DNA from: Verrucomicrobiota bacterium
GTDB taxonomy: Bacteria > Verrucomicrobiota > Verrucomicrobiia > Limisphaerales > UBA9464
Direction of reading: 5' to 3'
NCBI GenBank assembly: GCA_008933025.1
Contig: WBXI01000006.1
Location: 1 to 51,464 of the forward strand
DNA: 51,464 bases
The notes beneath the pieces are model-generated. The model did no database searches, was not told the origin of the DNA, and saw only the letters and a list, made by a program, of their open reading frames with translations. The translations under genes and the position numbers were made by a program. Position 1 is the first letter of the stretch. Each line of letters begins with the position of its first letter. This document shows, one piece after another, positions 29,383 through 40,000 of the stretch.

Positions 29383-31184
29383 TGAAACAACCGCCCCGGG
29401 GTCTCCAGGACCTCATCCACTCGCTGGAATCCGGCGTCGTCCGCCGGTTGATCCGCTGCTTCCTCGTCGGTCTGCTCGGGGTCGGGGTCCTCGCGCTGTA
29501 TCTCTTGACCGAGGCCCGGAATTTCTCGAACCCGGAAGCCATGGAGATGGCACAGGTCGGCCGCAACCTCGCCGCCGGCCGCGGTTTCACCACCCATTTC
29601 ATCCGGCCCGTCAGCCTCCAGTACCTGAAGCAACGCGCCGTGGACCGGGGTCTTTCGCAAGACAGGCTCCTGAAGCGCGCCCATCCGGACCTGCAGAATC
29701 CGCCGCTGTTCCCCGCGATGATCGCGGGTCTCTTCAAGGTACTGCCCGCAGGCTGGATGAACGGGTTGCCGGCGCGGGTCGAACGCTCCCGCCCCCCCGC
29801 CGAGATCGCCATCACCTTCATGAACCTCGGCTGGTTCGCGCTCGGCACCTGGCTGATTTTCCGGCTCGGCGCCCGGCTCTTCGACGGCAGCGTCGGTGGT
29901 CTCGCCGCCGCGGCCTACGCCGGCACCGAGGCGTTCTGGCGTTTCTCGAGCAACGGCCTTCCAACGCCCTTCCTCATCGTTCTCGTCGTCCTCCTGATCG
30001 AGTTGTTGACCCGGCTCGACGACATCGGGGCGGAACTCGCCCCCGGCGTGGTGCCACCCCTCGCGCCCCCCCTGAAACTCGCCGCGCTCCTCGGCGTGGT
30101 TCTCGGCGTCGGATTCCTGACCGAATACGCGTTCGGCTGGCTGGCGATACCCACCGTCGTCTGGCTGCTGGTCACCCACGTGCGGCGGTGGAGCACCAGC
30201 GCCGCTTGCCTCGCCGTCTTCCTCCTCCTCGCCACGCCTTGGCTCGCGCGGAATTACCAGCTCAGCGGGCATGTCTTCGGAACCGCGGGAATCGCCTTGG
30301 TCGAGGGCACCGCCAAGTTCCCCGAAGCGACCGCCGAACGCTACATCCACGCCCCGAAGGAAATGCCCGACGTCACCGAGCTCCGGGTCAAACTTTCGGT
30401 CAATCTGGCCGAGATCCTCCGCAATTCGATCCCGCGAATCGCCGGGAGTTGGATGACCTGCCTGTTCATCGCCGGATTGGTGTTGCCGTTTCGCCGGTCC
30501 GGATTGCGGCGGCTCCGGTGGTTCACGGTGGGTTCCCTCGCCCTCTTCGCCGTCGTCCAGGCCTTTTGCCGCACCCAGGGTTCCCATCTGGTCCCCGACG
30601 TGAATCCCGAGAACCATCTCGTGCTCCTCACCCCGGCGATCTTCCTGCTCGGTTCCGCGCTGTTCTTCAGCCTCATCGACGGAACGGAATTCGGGCACGA
30701 TCTCTTCCGGTCGTTGTTCGTCGGCGGCGCCTGGATCGCCTTCAGCCTGCCACTCCTCACCTGCCTGCTGCCTCCCCGCACCTATCCCCTGATCGAGCCG
30801 ACCTACCGCCCCGACATCATCCGCGACATCACCGGATACACCCAACCCGGCGAACTCCTCATGAGCGACATTCCTTGGGCGGTGGCATGGTACGGGGACC
30901 GCGATTGCATCTGGCTCCCGCTCCAACTGCAGGATCCGGGCGGCGAGGATTTCTACGCCATCAATGATTCCGAACGGGACGTGGCGATGCTCTACCTGTC
31001 CCCACTGACGACCGAACAACCGCTCCGGCGGGCATTGGCGACCGACGAGTTCGTGTGGGGGCGTTTCTACATGGACGCCTTGGTGCGCCGCAACCTGCCC
31101 ACCGGCTTCCCCCTGAAGTACGGCTACCCGGGTTCTGCCAGCAACGGGCACCTCCTTCTCGCCGACCGGCCCCGTTGGGAGTGA
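29382..31184 (+). CDS. Polytopic membrane protein, GT39/ArnT-like glycosyltransferase family
   Basis: Multiple TM helices, 'NPEAMEMAQVGRNLAAGRGFTT' N-terminal loop; start overlaps the response-regulator stop. Confidence 0.7.
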
Positions 31185-31190
31185 TGGGGA

Positions 31191-32312
31191 TCAACGCGGC
31201 GCGGTGCCCCGGATCCAACCGGCCAACCGCGCCGTGTTCGACGCCAATTCGTAGCGTTCGAGGAACCGCGCCCGGCCGGACGCGGCACGGGCACGGCATT
31301 CCGACGGCGAAGCCAACGCTTCCATGACCATCCGCTGGATCGTTCCCGGCGTGGCGTCGGGCAGCATCCAACCCGACCGCCCGTCGTCGAGGATTTCGCG
31401 GGCCGCTCCCACCGGGGAAGCCACCACCGGCGCTCCAAAGGCCTGCGCTTCCAGCAACACGATGCCGAACGTCTCCAACGACGACGGAAACACAAACAGC
31501 GAGGCGCGTTGCCAAAGATCCTTCCACACCGCGCTGCCGGCCTCCACGCCCCGATGCACGGCCATTCCCGGAATCGCCGGCACGGCGTCGCGGGTCACCA
31601 CGTCGAGGTCGCAATGTTCCCGCAGCCCGTTCTGCCACGCCTCGACCAGCGCCGCCCCCCCTTTCCTTCGGAAATCACCCCCGACGAACAACAGCCGGGG
31701 TCTTCCCGTCCTTGGGACGCCGTCGTCCTCCATGCCAGGGTCCCGCAGGGAAGGCGGAAGACGATGCACCGTCGCCGGCAAGTCGGGATGATGCCGCCGC
31801 AGCGCCGACACCACGTGATCCGACCACGGCAACAAGCCGGTCGCGTGCCGGAACAACCGACGCTCGCGATTCAGGAGCCAACGCAGCGTCAGGGGATGAA
31901 ACCAACGCGCGGCAGCCGTCGGTGCGAACCATGGCGACCGCCGCAATTCGTCGAATGTCGCGTCCAGCGCGACCCAGCAGGGCACGTCGGCCGCCACGTC
32001 GGGCAACAGCAGTCCCACGCTCTGCGTGTTCACCACGACGGCATCGATGCGCACCCGACGTCGCAACGCAACCAACTGCTCGGCCGCGTGCCGACTCGTT
32101 GCGCGCCGCCACCGGACCGCCAGAAAGTCGAGTCCAAGGCGGTTCAAGCCGCGGATCCCGCGCTCGGCAGACCGATGCTCCGGCGGCAACGGCATGGCAT
32201 CGATCCGATGGGGAACGATCCCCAGCCCTGGATTCTCCGTCAGTTCGGCCACGAACCGCGGCAGATACGAGGTGTGCCCGAGAGTGTTCTCGTTGATGAA
32301 GGCGACATTCAT
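31191..32312 (-). CDS. Glycosyltransferase family 4-like
   Basis: 'LLFVGGDFRRKGGAALVEAW', 'FVFPSSLETFGIVLLEAQAFGAPVVASPVGAAREI'. Confidence 0.9.
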   Translation of the reverse strand: MNVAFINENTLGHTSYLPRFVAELTENPGLGIVPHRIDAMPLPPEHRSAERGIRGLNRLGLDFLAVRWRRATSRHAAEQLVALRRRVRIDAVVVNTQSVGLLLPDVAADVPCWVALDATFDELRRSPWFAPTAAARWFHPLTLRWLLNRERRLFRHATGLLPWSDHVVSALRRHHPDLPATVHRLPPSLRDPGMEDDGVPRTGRPRLLFVGGDFRRKGGAALVEAWQNGLREHCDLDVVTRDAVPAIPGMAVHRGVEAGSAVWKDLWQRASLFVFPSSLETFGIVLLEAQAFGAPVVASPVGAAREILDDGRSGWMLPDATPGTIQRMVMEALASPSECRARAASGRARFLERYELASNTARLAGWIRGTAPR

Positions 32313-32346
32313 GCCGCGTCCGAACGTGCCATGCCCCCCACGGTTT

Positions 32347-33477
32347 TCATGCCCTGCTCCCCGTGCCGCAAATGGCACGGAATCTCTCGGCCAATGCCTC
32401 CGTGACCCGGCCAGGATCGTTGCGTCGGCACGCCAATTCGCGACCCGCCAAACCCATCCGCGCCCCAAGTCCTGGCTCCAATGCCAACCGCTGCAAGGCA
32501 CCCGCCCCGGCCCCGCCGGTTTCCATGGAGACCGGCATCCCTCCCTCGCCGCTGACCCAGCAAGTGATCGGGTCGGGGTGATGGACCACCGGCAATCCGG
32601 ACGCGATGGCTTCGAGGATGGCGATCGAAAACGGCTCCGCCAACGCGCCCAGGATGTAGCAGTCCGCCGCGCGATAGAGGGACTCCAGCCGCGCGCGGGG
32701 AATGGCACCGAGAAATTGCACGCGATCCCCCAGCGTGCGTCGCGCTTCCTCCCGCACCGCGCCCGCCCCGTCCTCGTCTCCGCCGGCCGAAACCAAACGC
32801 CAACCCGGGCCAGCCGCCGCCACTTCCCGAATCACGTGATCCAACCGCTTTCCCGATACCCGACCGACCGGCCCCACGGTCAAGGCGACCATCGCATCGT
32901 TCGGGATCCCGAATTCCGCGCGGATCGATTGCTTCTCACCCGGCACGGGTGGCCGGAATCGGTCGAGCTCGACGAAGTAGGGTACCACGAAGAACCGGGA
33001 CAGGCGTTCGGGACGGACCACCATGGCGGCTTCCTCCAGATAACGGGGTGCCAAGAGGTGGATGCCATCGTAATCCTGCAGCCAACGCGGGCTGAGGCGC
33101 ATCCCGTCGCTGAAGACCACCTTGGCTCCGTGGAACCGGCGGAATCGCTTGAGATTCCACGCCAAACTCGGATCCCCGCAGAACGCGAGATCGATCCGCC
33201 GCCGTCTCAATCGGAGGATGCTTGGCAGCACGGCGGACATCTGTTCGATGTGGTATCGCGCACCCCAACTGGCGGGCCGAACGATCCACGAGAGCCGGCT
33301 GATGGTCGGGATCGGCAGCGTCGGACATGGCCAGCCTTCGAGGCGGGACGCCCCCCAAAGCTCCACGTCGACACGCGGGGCGAGGTTCCTGGCCAACTCA
33401 CCGATCCATGTCTCGATACCCCGGCGCACTCGTCCAAGCCCGCTGGATATCAGCGCAATCTTGGGATCCACGGGCAT
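32347..33477 (-). CDS. Glycosyltransferase family 4-like
   Basis: 'ALISSGLGRVRRGIETWIGELARNLA', 'GALAEPFSIAILEAIASGLPVVHH'. Confidence 0.88.
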   Translation of the reverse strand: MPVDPKIALISSGLGRVRRGIETWIGELARNLAPRVDVELWGASRLEGWPCPTLPIPTISRLSWIVRPASWGARYHIEQMSAVLPSILRLRRRRIDLAFCGDPSLAWNLKRFRRFHGAKVVFSDGMRLSPRWLQDYDGIHLLAPRYLEEAAMVVRPERLSRFFVVPYFVELDRFRPPVPGEKQSIRAEFGIPNDAMVALTVGPVGRVSGKRLDHVIREVAAAGPGWRLVSAGGDEDGAGAVREEARRTLGDRVQFLGAIPRARLESLYRAADCYILGALAEPFSIAILEAIASGLPVVHHPDPITCWVSGEGGMPVSMETGGAGAGALQRLALEPGLGARMGLAGRELACRRNDPGRVTEALAERFRAICGTGSRA

Positions 33478-33580
33478 GGCTTTTGAACTTCGATCCAAAG
33501 GATTAACCCTAAGGGCGTTTGCATCCGCGGACTAGGCGGGCGGGCCGGGCCATGTTCACCCTTCCACCCATCGACCCGCC

Positions 33581-33614
33581 AAAGAAAAAGGGCGCGACCC
33601 AGAGGATCGCGCCC
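33581..33614 (-). terminator. Rho-independent terminator of the PEP-CTERM gene
   Basis: Minus strand GGGCGCGATCC-TCTG-GGTCGCGCCC then TTTTTCTTT. Confidence 0.88.
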
Positions 33615-33634
33615 TTCTTAGAACCAACCTGAAA

Positions 33635-34255
33635 TTACTGACGGCGGCGCCAGAGACCGAAGGCGACCAAGCCGACACCGGCAACCATCGCGTAGGTTTC
33701 GGGCTCGGGAACCACGTACTGGAAGTTCACGGCCTTGAAGCGGGTACCAATGCCAACCGTTCCGAAGGCAGCGACATCGCTCTCGAAGTTCAACCCAATG
33801 TTGCTGTGGGTCGGAACGGAGTCACCATTCTGGTTGTCACCCAAAACGTTCAAGTTGCCAGCAGCATTGGCATACAGAACGTACAGGCCAGCACCGAGAT
33901 TAGCGCCACCCGTGGTGGTGTAGATATAACCGCCGCTCGAAGCGCCGGAGCTAACGGACCACGAACCGACCGTGGTGAAGGCACCAAACGGGTTGGACGT
34001 ACCGCTCGTGGACTTGATCAGCGTCAACGTGGTCGAACCTATCAGGCTGCCGTCGCCCAACTCGTCAAACAGGCCAACGTCAGAAACATAGATGCCCGAG
34101 GTCACGGTGAACATCGTGCCAACCTTGTCGAGCTGGTTCCCGAAGATCGAGTTACCGTTGTCGTCGGGGTTGGTGTTAAAGATGGTGGCGTACGAGACAG
34201 TCTGCGCCCCTGCGAGGAGGGCGACCGCCAGAAGGCCTTTAGTCATGGATTTCAT
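33635..34255 (-). CDS. PEP-CTERM sorting domain protein
   Basis: Signal peptide and C-terminal 'VPEPETYAMVAGVGLVAFGLWRRRQ'. Confidence 0.93.
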   Translation of the reverse strand: MKSMTKGLLAVALLAGAQTVSYATIFNTNPDDNGNSIFGNQLDKVGTMFTVTSGIYVSDVGLFDELGDGSLIGSTTLTLIKSTSGTSNPFGAFTTVGSWSVSSGASSGGYIYTTTGGANLGAGLYVLYANAAGNLNVLGDNQNGDSVPTHSNIGLNFESDVAAFGTVGIGTRFKAVNFQYVVPEPETYAMVAGVGLVAFGLWRRRQ

Positions 34256-34375
34256 AGTCGGAAGTTCGGTTTCGCTAACTCAGTTCTTTGAGCTTTCTGC
34301 CACGCAATCAACCCAAGGTCAACGTCTTTTTGGGGAAATGTCGGCGTCGCCCGCCTCGATCCACCCATCACCAAT

Positions 34376-34412
34376 GAAAACGCCGCGATCCCCGACATCG
34401 GGATCGCGGCGG
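34376..34412 (-). terminator. Rho-independent terminator of the DUF481-like gene
   Basis: Minus strand CGCCGCGATCCC / GGGATCGCGGCG stem then TTTTCATT. Confidence 0.82.
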
Positions 34413-34430
34413 TTGATTCCCGCTCGTGCG

Positions 34431-35165
34431 TCAGAACTTGTACTTGATGCCCGCCAGCAGGCGGATGTCGTTTTCCTTCCGACCCAACGCCGGCTTGCTC
34501 CGGTAGTTGTCCCCGAGCGTCAGGGTCGCCGAAAGCTTCTCCGTCAAGTCCGCCTCCAGGGTCGCCTGCGCGGTGATCACGTAGTTCGCGAACCGATCCA
34601 CCTGCGGGCTGTAGTCCGCTTCCTGCACCAAACGGACCTTGTCGTTGAACTTGTGGGTGAACTTCTCGCCCAAACGCACCGTGAAATACCGGCGGGCCGG
34701 CGAACGCTCGAATTGCTCCAGCACGAGGCCGGGACCCGCCTCGAAGCTCAGCGTGCTCTTGTCGTTCTTGATCACGTAGTAGCCAACACCCGGATTCAAC
34801 GACACGCGGTACTTGATGTCCGCCACCCTGTCCTGTCGGGCATCGACACGGCCCAGAAAGTAGAACCGGTCGTCGATCAGGCGGTTGTACTGGAGCGACG
34901 CCCCATAGTTTTGCGCGGTCGTCGTGCGAACGCCCGTGGTCTGGTCCTTGTTGCTGCCGTAGACCGCGTCCAATCCGGCACTCAACTCGTTCTTGTCCCA
35001 TTTCTTGAGCCCAAGAAGGTTGCCGCCGGCCAGCAGCGTGTCCGAATTGCCCTTGTTGACGGCCACGTTGACCGTGGCCGATGTCTGCCAACCTTTGTTG
35101 TCTTCCGCCCGGAGCGAAACGGCCGCCGCCAAGGCGGCCAACACCACGAATTGTGAATGCTTCAT
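34431..35165 (-). CDS. DUF481/YdiY-like outer-membrane protein
   Basis: 'GWQTSATVNVAVNKGNSDTLLAGGNL...', C-terminal barrel ending IKYKF. Confidence 0.85.
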   Translation of the reverse strand: MKHSQFVVLAALAAAVSLRAEDNKGWQTSATVNVAVNKGNSDTLLAGGNLLGLKKWDKNELSAGLDAVYGSNKDQTTGVRTTTAQNYGASLQYNRLIDDRFYFLGRVDARQDRVADIKYRVSLNPGVGYYVIKNDKSTLSFEAGPGLVLEQFERSPARRYFTVRLGEKFTHKFNDKVRLVQEADYSPQVDRFANYVITAQATLEADLTEKLSATLTLGDNYRSKPALGRKENDIRLLAGIKYKF

Positions 35166-35319
35166 AACGTAGAGGCGCGTGAGTAACCAAGCGCCCCCGC
35201 CGCTGCAACGGCTTTCTCCGTCCCACCGCCCCGATCCCCGCGGCTCGGCACCGTCGTGATCGACCTCGCCCCCCGGTGCGCGTTGACGCCAACAACCCCG
35301 CCGGAGGCACACCCCGACC

Positions 35320-35799
35320 TCATTCCGGAAGGTCCACCGACGCCACCGCCATCGCCGCGATGCCCTCCTCGCGGCCCACGAAACCCATCCGCTCGTTCGT
35401 CGTCGCCTTCACCCCGACTTTCCCCGGGGGAATCCCCAGCGCCGCCGCGATGTTGGCCTTCATCGCCGCCAGGTGCGGGTAAATCTTGGGCTGCTCCGCC
35501 GCCAGCGAGGCGTCCACGTTCACGATTCGTCCCCCGCGCTCCCGGACCCGACGCGCCGCCTCTTCCAGAAAGATCCGGCTCGGCGCGTTTTTCCACGCCG
35601 CGTCCGTGTTCGGGAACAGATGCCCGATGTCCACCTCCCCGATGGCGCCCAGCACGGCGTCCGTCAACGCGTGCATCAGCGCGTCCGCGTCGCTGTGGCC
35701 TTCCAACCCCTTCGCATGCGGGATCTCGACCCCGCCGAGCACCAACCGCCGGCCTTCCACCAAGGGGTGGACGTCATACCCGATTCCAACGTGAACCAT
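35320..35799 (-). CDS. ispF: 2-C-methyl-D-erythritol 2,4-cyclodiphosphate synthase
   Basis: '[48 protein letters not shown]'. Confidence 0.97.
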   Translation of the reverse strand: MVHVGIGYDVHPLVEGRRLVLGGVEIPHAKGLEGHSDADALMHALTDAVLGAIGEVDIGHLFPNTDAAWKNAPSRIFLEEAARRVRERGGRIVNVDASLAAEQPKIYPHLAAMKANIAAALGIPPGKVGVKATTNERMGFVGREEGIAAMAVASVDLPE

Positions 35800-35903
35800 T
35801 CCCGGACCTTGCCCCCGCCGGCGCCCCGGCGCCAGCCGCGTCGCGTCGACCGCCCAACTTCCCCTCTTCCCCACGGGGCATTCGCACGCCATCCTCCCCG
35901 GCC

Positions 35904-36188
35904 ATGGGCGCGAAAGCAGACATCGGTTGGACCACGGAGGGTGAAGACGGCATCAAGCGCCATGTCTACGCGCAACACGTCGGCACCGAGTGGCGCTTCT
36001 TCGAACGTCCCAAACGCCGCGGATCCGAGATCGAATGGATTCCCATGGAGGAACCGCCGCTGGCCGACTGGCTCGAATTGCTCGACGCCCTCGAACGCGG
36101 CTACGTGCGCCGTCGCTACAAACCCGAGCACATCGCGCAGGTCCGCAATCGGATCCGCGAGTTGTTTCCCGACTTCAAGCGGCCCTGA
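35904..36188 (+). CDS. Small conserved hypothetical protein (94 aa)
   Basis: Compact ORF without antisense conflict: [40 protein letters not shown]. Confidence 0.65.
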   Translation: MGAKADIGWTTEGEDGIKRHVYAQHVGTEWRFFERPKRRGSEIEWIPMEEPPLADWLELLDALERGYVRRRYKPEHIAQVRNRIRELFPDFKRP

Positions 36189-36225
36189 CCCCACCCGGGG
36201 CCAAGTTCCACTGCCACTCCGGACC

Positions 36226-36990
36226 ATGCGCCGCATCCCCGCACTCCTCTTTTTCCTGGCGCTCGCGTTGAGCCACGCCCGCGCCCAGGTGCCGGCGGAT
36301 CCCGCCGCGTCCGCCGTCGCGCCCAACCCGCTCTACGTCGAGGCGCCCGGCACGCCCGACGGCATCGGCAAATGGTTTTTGGGCCGGGAAATCGCCCACT
36401 ACATGAGCCATGGCGGTGCCTCGTGGCTGGAACGGCCCGAACGCGAGGACGAGGAAAGTCCGGTGGTCGCCCTCGACCTGCTTGCCCTCCGTCCGGGCGA
36501 CGTGGTTGCCGACGTCGGCGCCGGCAGCGGCTATTTTTCCTGGCGCATGGGCCGGATCGTCGGCCCCAAAGGGCGGGTCTACGCCACCGACATCCAGCCG
36601 GAAATGCTGGCCATCCTGCGCACCAACGTCCTCGCGCACGGCATCACCAACGTGATCCCGGTCCTGGGCACGCCGACCGATCCCAAGCTGCCCACGAACG
36701 CGCTCGACCTGATCCTGCTCGTCGACGTGTACCACGAGTGCGACCACCCGCACGAGATGGTGCAGGGTTTCGTGCGCGCCTTGAAACCCGGCGGCCGGCT
36801 CGCGCTCGTCGAGTATCGCGGCGAGGAGCGCTGGATCCCCATCAAGCCGCTCCACAAGATGACCGAGGCGCAGGTGCGCCGCGAGATGGGGCTCCACGCC
36901 CTCGAATGGGTCGGCAACGTGCGCGGACTCCCCCGCCAGCATCTCCTCGTGTTCCGAAAGCCCGTCCCCCCCGCGAAACCGGCCCCGTGA
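36226..36990 (+). CDS. Class I SAM-dependent methyltransferase with predicted signal peptide
   Basis: MRRIPALLFFLALALSHARAQ then 'VVADVGAGSGYFSWRMGRIVGPKGRVYATDIQPEML'. Confidence 0.87.
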   Translation: MRRIPALLFFLALALSHARAQVPADPAASAVAPNPLYVEAPGTPDGIGKWFLGREIAHYMSHGGASWLERPEREDEESPVVALDLLALRPGDVVADVGAGSGYFSWRMGRIVGPKGRVYATDIQPEMLAILRTNVLAHGITNVIPVLGTPTDPKLPTNALDLILLVDVYHECDHPHEMVQGFVRALKPGGRLALVEYRGEERWIPIKPLHKMTEAQVRREMGLHALEWVGNVRGLPRQHLLVFRKPVPPAKPAP

Positions 36991-37009
36991 AGGGACGCCG
37001 CGGCGGGGG

Positions 37010-40000
37010 TCACCGCGCCGGGCCGCCACCGCGGATCGTGAACCAGAACTGCCCGCGCAACGTCTTTCCGCCGGCCGCGTCCACGTTGTACTTCGCCTCG
37101 TATTGCATGGCCGGCTTCGCGTCCGCCATCCCCAGCAGCACCGTGCGGCCGTCCGCCGACAGTCTCGCCGACGTCACCGCCACCTCGTCGCGGCCCTCCC
37201 TCGACGGTTCGGCCACCGACCAATCCTTCGATCCGTAATCCGCCGCATAGCGGTAATTCCAACGCTTCACCGCCCAACTGCCCGGATCTTCCGCCGTCTT
37301 CCTGTCCAGGGGCACCCCGAATTTCAACTCGATGCCGTCCGGTCGCGCATGCCAACCCACCGGCACCGGCACCGGGCGTCCCGTGAACCGCACCCGTTGC
37401 ACCGCGCCGTCGCGCGCCGCGCTCGTCTGCCAACCGGTGCTGCCCGCCACGTACAACGCGCCGTCCGCCTCGCGGAACGTCGCACGGTTCGGACCCGACA
37501 GGAATTTCGCCGGCAAGGGAACCACCGCGCCCTGCGCCCCGCCCGCCACCTCGTCGCGCAATGCCAGCATCATCCCGCAACGTCCCCAAAGCAGGTGCAT
37601 CATCTGCCCGCCCAACACCCCCCAGCGCCCCTCCGGGATCCATGCCTGCCCGCCGCTCGAATTGTCCACGCCGTGCGGGATCCAACACAACGGTTCGTCG
37701 TATCCCAAGGGCCGTTCCGGCGTCGCCTTCGGCCCGCCAAACCCGTAGTAACCACGCGTCCGGATCTCCGCGATCTGCGACGAGGGCGTCCACGTCCCCT
37801 GCTGCGGCGACACCGTGATCACCTTCCCGTCCGGGCGCACCCCCATGCCGTTCGGATTCCGGAATCCGGTGGCCAACGTCTCCATGGACTTCCCGTCCGG
37901 CCGCACGCGGTGCACCCCCTTGGGATCCACGTAGTAGAAATTCCCCGCGTCGTCCTTCTCGAGGTCGGTCACGTAGTCGTGCCCTCCCGTCGACGTCTCG
38001 ATGCCGTCGAAGAAACTTTCCTGGAAGTCCGCCTCGCCGTCGCCGTTCGAATCCACCAACCGCGTGATGCGGTCGCGGCCCAGCACGAACACCTGCCCGT
38101 CGCGAACCTTCAATCCCAGCGGCTGCGACAATCCCGTCGCGAACCGCCGCCACCGGAGGTCCTTCAACCCCGCGTCCACGCCGGTGATCCGCCACACGTC
38201 GCCGTGGATGGTGCACACGTAGCCGGTCCCGTCGGCGGTGAAGTCCACGCCCGCCGCGAACAGCAACGCATGCCACGGGTTTTCGTAGGGCATCGCCAGC
38301 GTGTCCACCGCGAGAAAATCCCCGTCCGCACCCACCTTCCCCGCCGTCCGCAATTCTTCCGGGAAACAAGCGGGTCCCGCGTCGGCCGTCGGCACCCGCG
38401 GGACGCCCCCACCCAGCCCGACCAATTCCCCGGGATTCGGGGCATCCGTTGCCGGCCCGCTCCAGACCCGGACTTCCAACCGCCGTTCACCGGGGCCCGC
38501 CGGCAACGTCGCGACCAACCTTCCGTCCGGACCGCGCTCCGCGGACAACGCGGCCCCGACGAGGGCCACCACCACCGTCCGGCCGTCGTCCGCCAACAAT
38601 GCCGTGGTGGCACCCGCGACCGACCGGATTTCCGCATGGGAATTCGTCCGGCCTGGCTTGTGGCCCGCCGCGACGAATCGGATCGCCTGTTGGCTCGGAC
38701 CGAACAGGAGGGATCGCGTGAAAACGGTGCGGCCGGCGACTTCCGCCGCCCCCGGTTCTTCCAGCACCCGCGTTCCCGCCACGTCGTATTCCAGCGTCGT
38801 GCGCCATCCGTTCCGGCGAAGGCCGACGTATCGGCGCGGTTGCCCGGGCCAACCGTCGCCCGCGGGCACCAGCACCACCGGATCGCCGGCCGGCCGGGGC
38901 GTGCCGATCAGGCCGAAACGACCCGGATCAAACCGCAGCAGACCGCCGGTCCACCCGGCCCGCCAAGCCAACGACGCGGTGTCGTAGGCCACCGCGACGC
39001 GCCCGTCGCGCCCCCCCAACCGCACCGAAAGGCCCTTGCCCACCGCGCCGTCCGGAAGGGCGAGCACGGAGGCCAGAAACGGACCCACCTCGGTCTGTTG
39101 CCACCGGTTGTCCGTCCAGTCCTTCTCGCCCTGTTTCCCCGGGTCGACCCCCGACACCGCGGGCACGCCCGCGGCGCGCGGGGTTTCCACCCGCCCTGCC
39201 GATGGCCGCGTCCCTCCCACGGGGCCCAACCGCGAGCCGTCGGTGAATTCGTCCCTCGACTCGAAACGCAACGCGACCAACGCCGACTCCGGGATTCCGT
39301 CGCGCCGCGGCGCGCGGATCCCTTCCTCGACCACCACCGAATCGATCCATCCCGAGCAGCCCAGCCCACCCTCGACCAACCGGCCGACCGCGAACGGCGC
39401 GGCACTCCCGTCGGGCTCGGTCGCGCGCGTGGTGGCCACGTCCGCGGCCTGCTCGCCGTCGACCCACAAGCGGACCCGGTCCGGCCCGTACTGCGCCGCC
39501 ACGTGGTGCCAACGGCCGTCGCAGACGTCGCGGGACGAGCGGACTTCCGCGGGCGACAGACCCGGGGAATAAAAGCTCAGCGTTCCCGAACCGGCATAGG
39601 TGTAGAGTTCCCAGTGGGTGGGTGACGCCTTGGCCTCGCTGGCGGCGATGATGTTGAAATTGTCCTTCGTTCCCAACCGGACCCACGCCTGCACCGTGAG
39701 GGGCGCCCGGCGCAATCCCGGCACGCCGTCCCGAAGGACGCCCCGCACCCGCGCGTCCAACCCGCGGCCCTCCTTGCCCTCCACCCAGACATCCGCGACT
39801 GCCGGCAGTGGGTCGGGCGCCGCCGCCGCCGCGGTGCCCCGCGCGGCCGCGGGCCTAGCCGACGGACGCCAGGTGGCGCCGTCGCGCCACACGTACGACT
39901 CCGGGGCGGTCGTCGGGGGATCCACCGCCAGCGGTTCCCGCCCGGCCGCCCACGTGCAACCCCGGCGGATCAAAGCGCCCGCCGCATGGATCGAGGCCGG

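Noticed and set aside
37103-39625. 840-aa plus-strand ORF, and 39986..43273 likewise
   Set aside because: Antisense shadow frames of the large ThuA protein (and reading through tilS in another frame); low-complexity composition.
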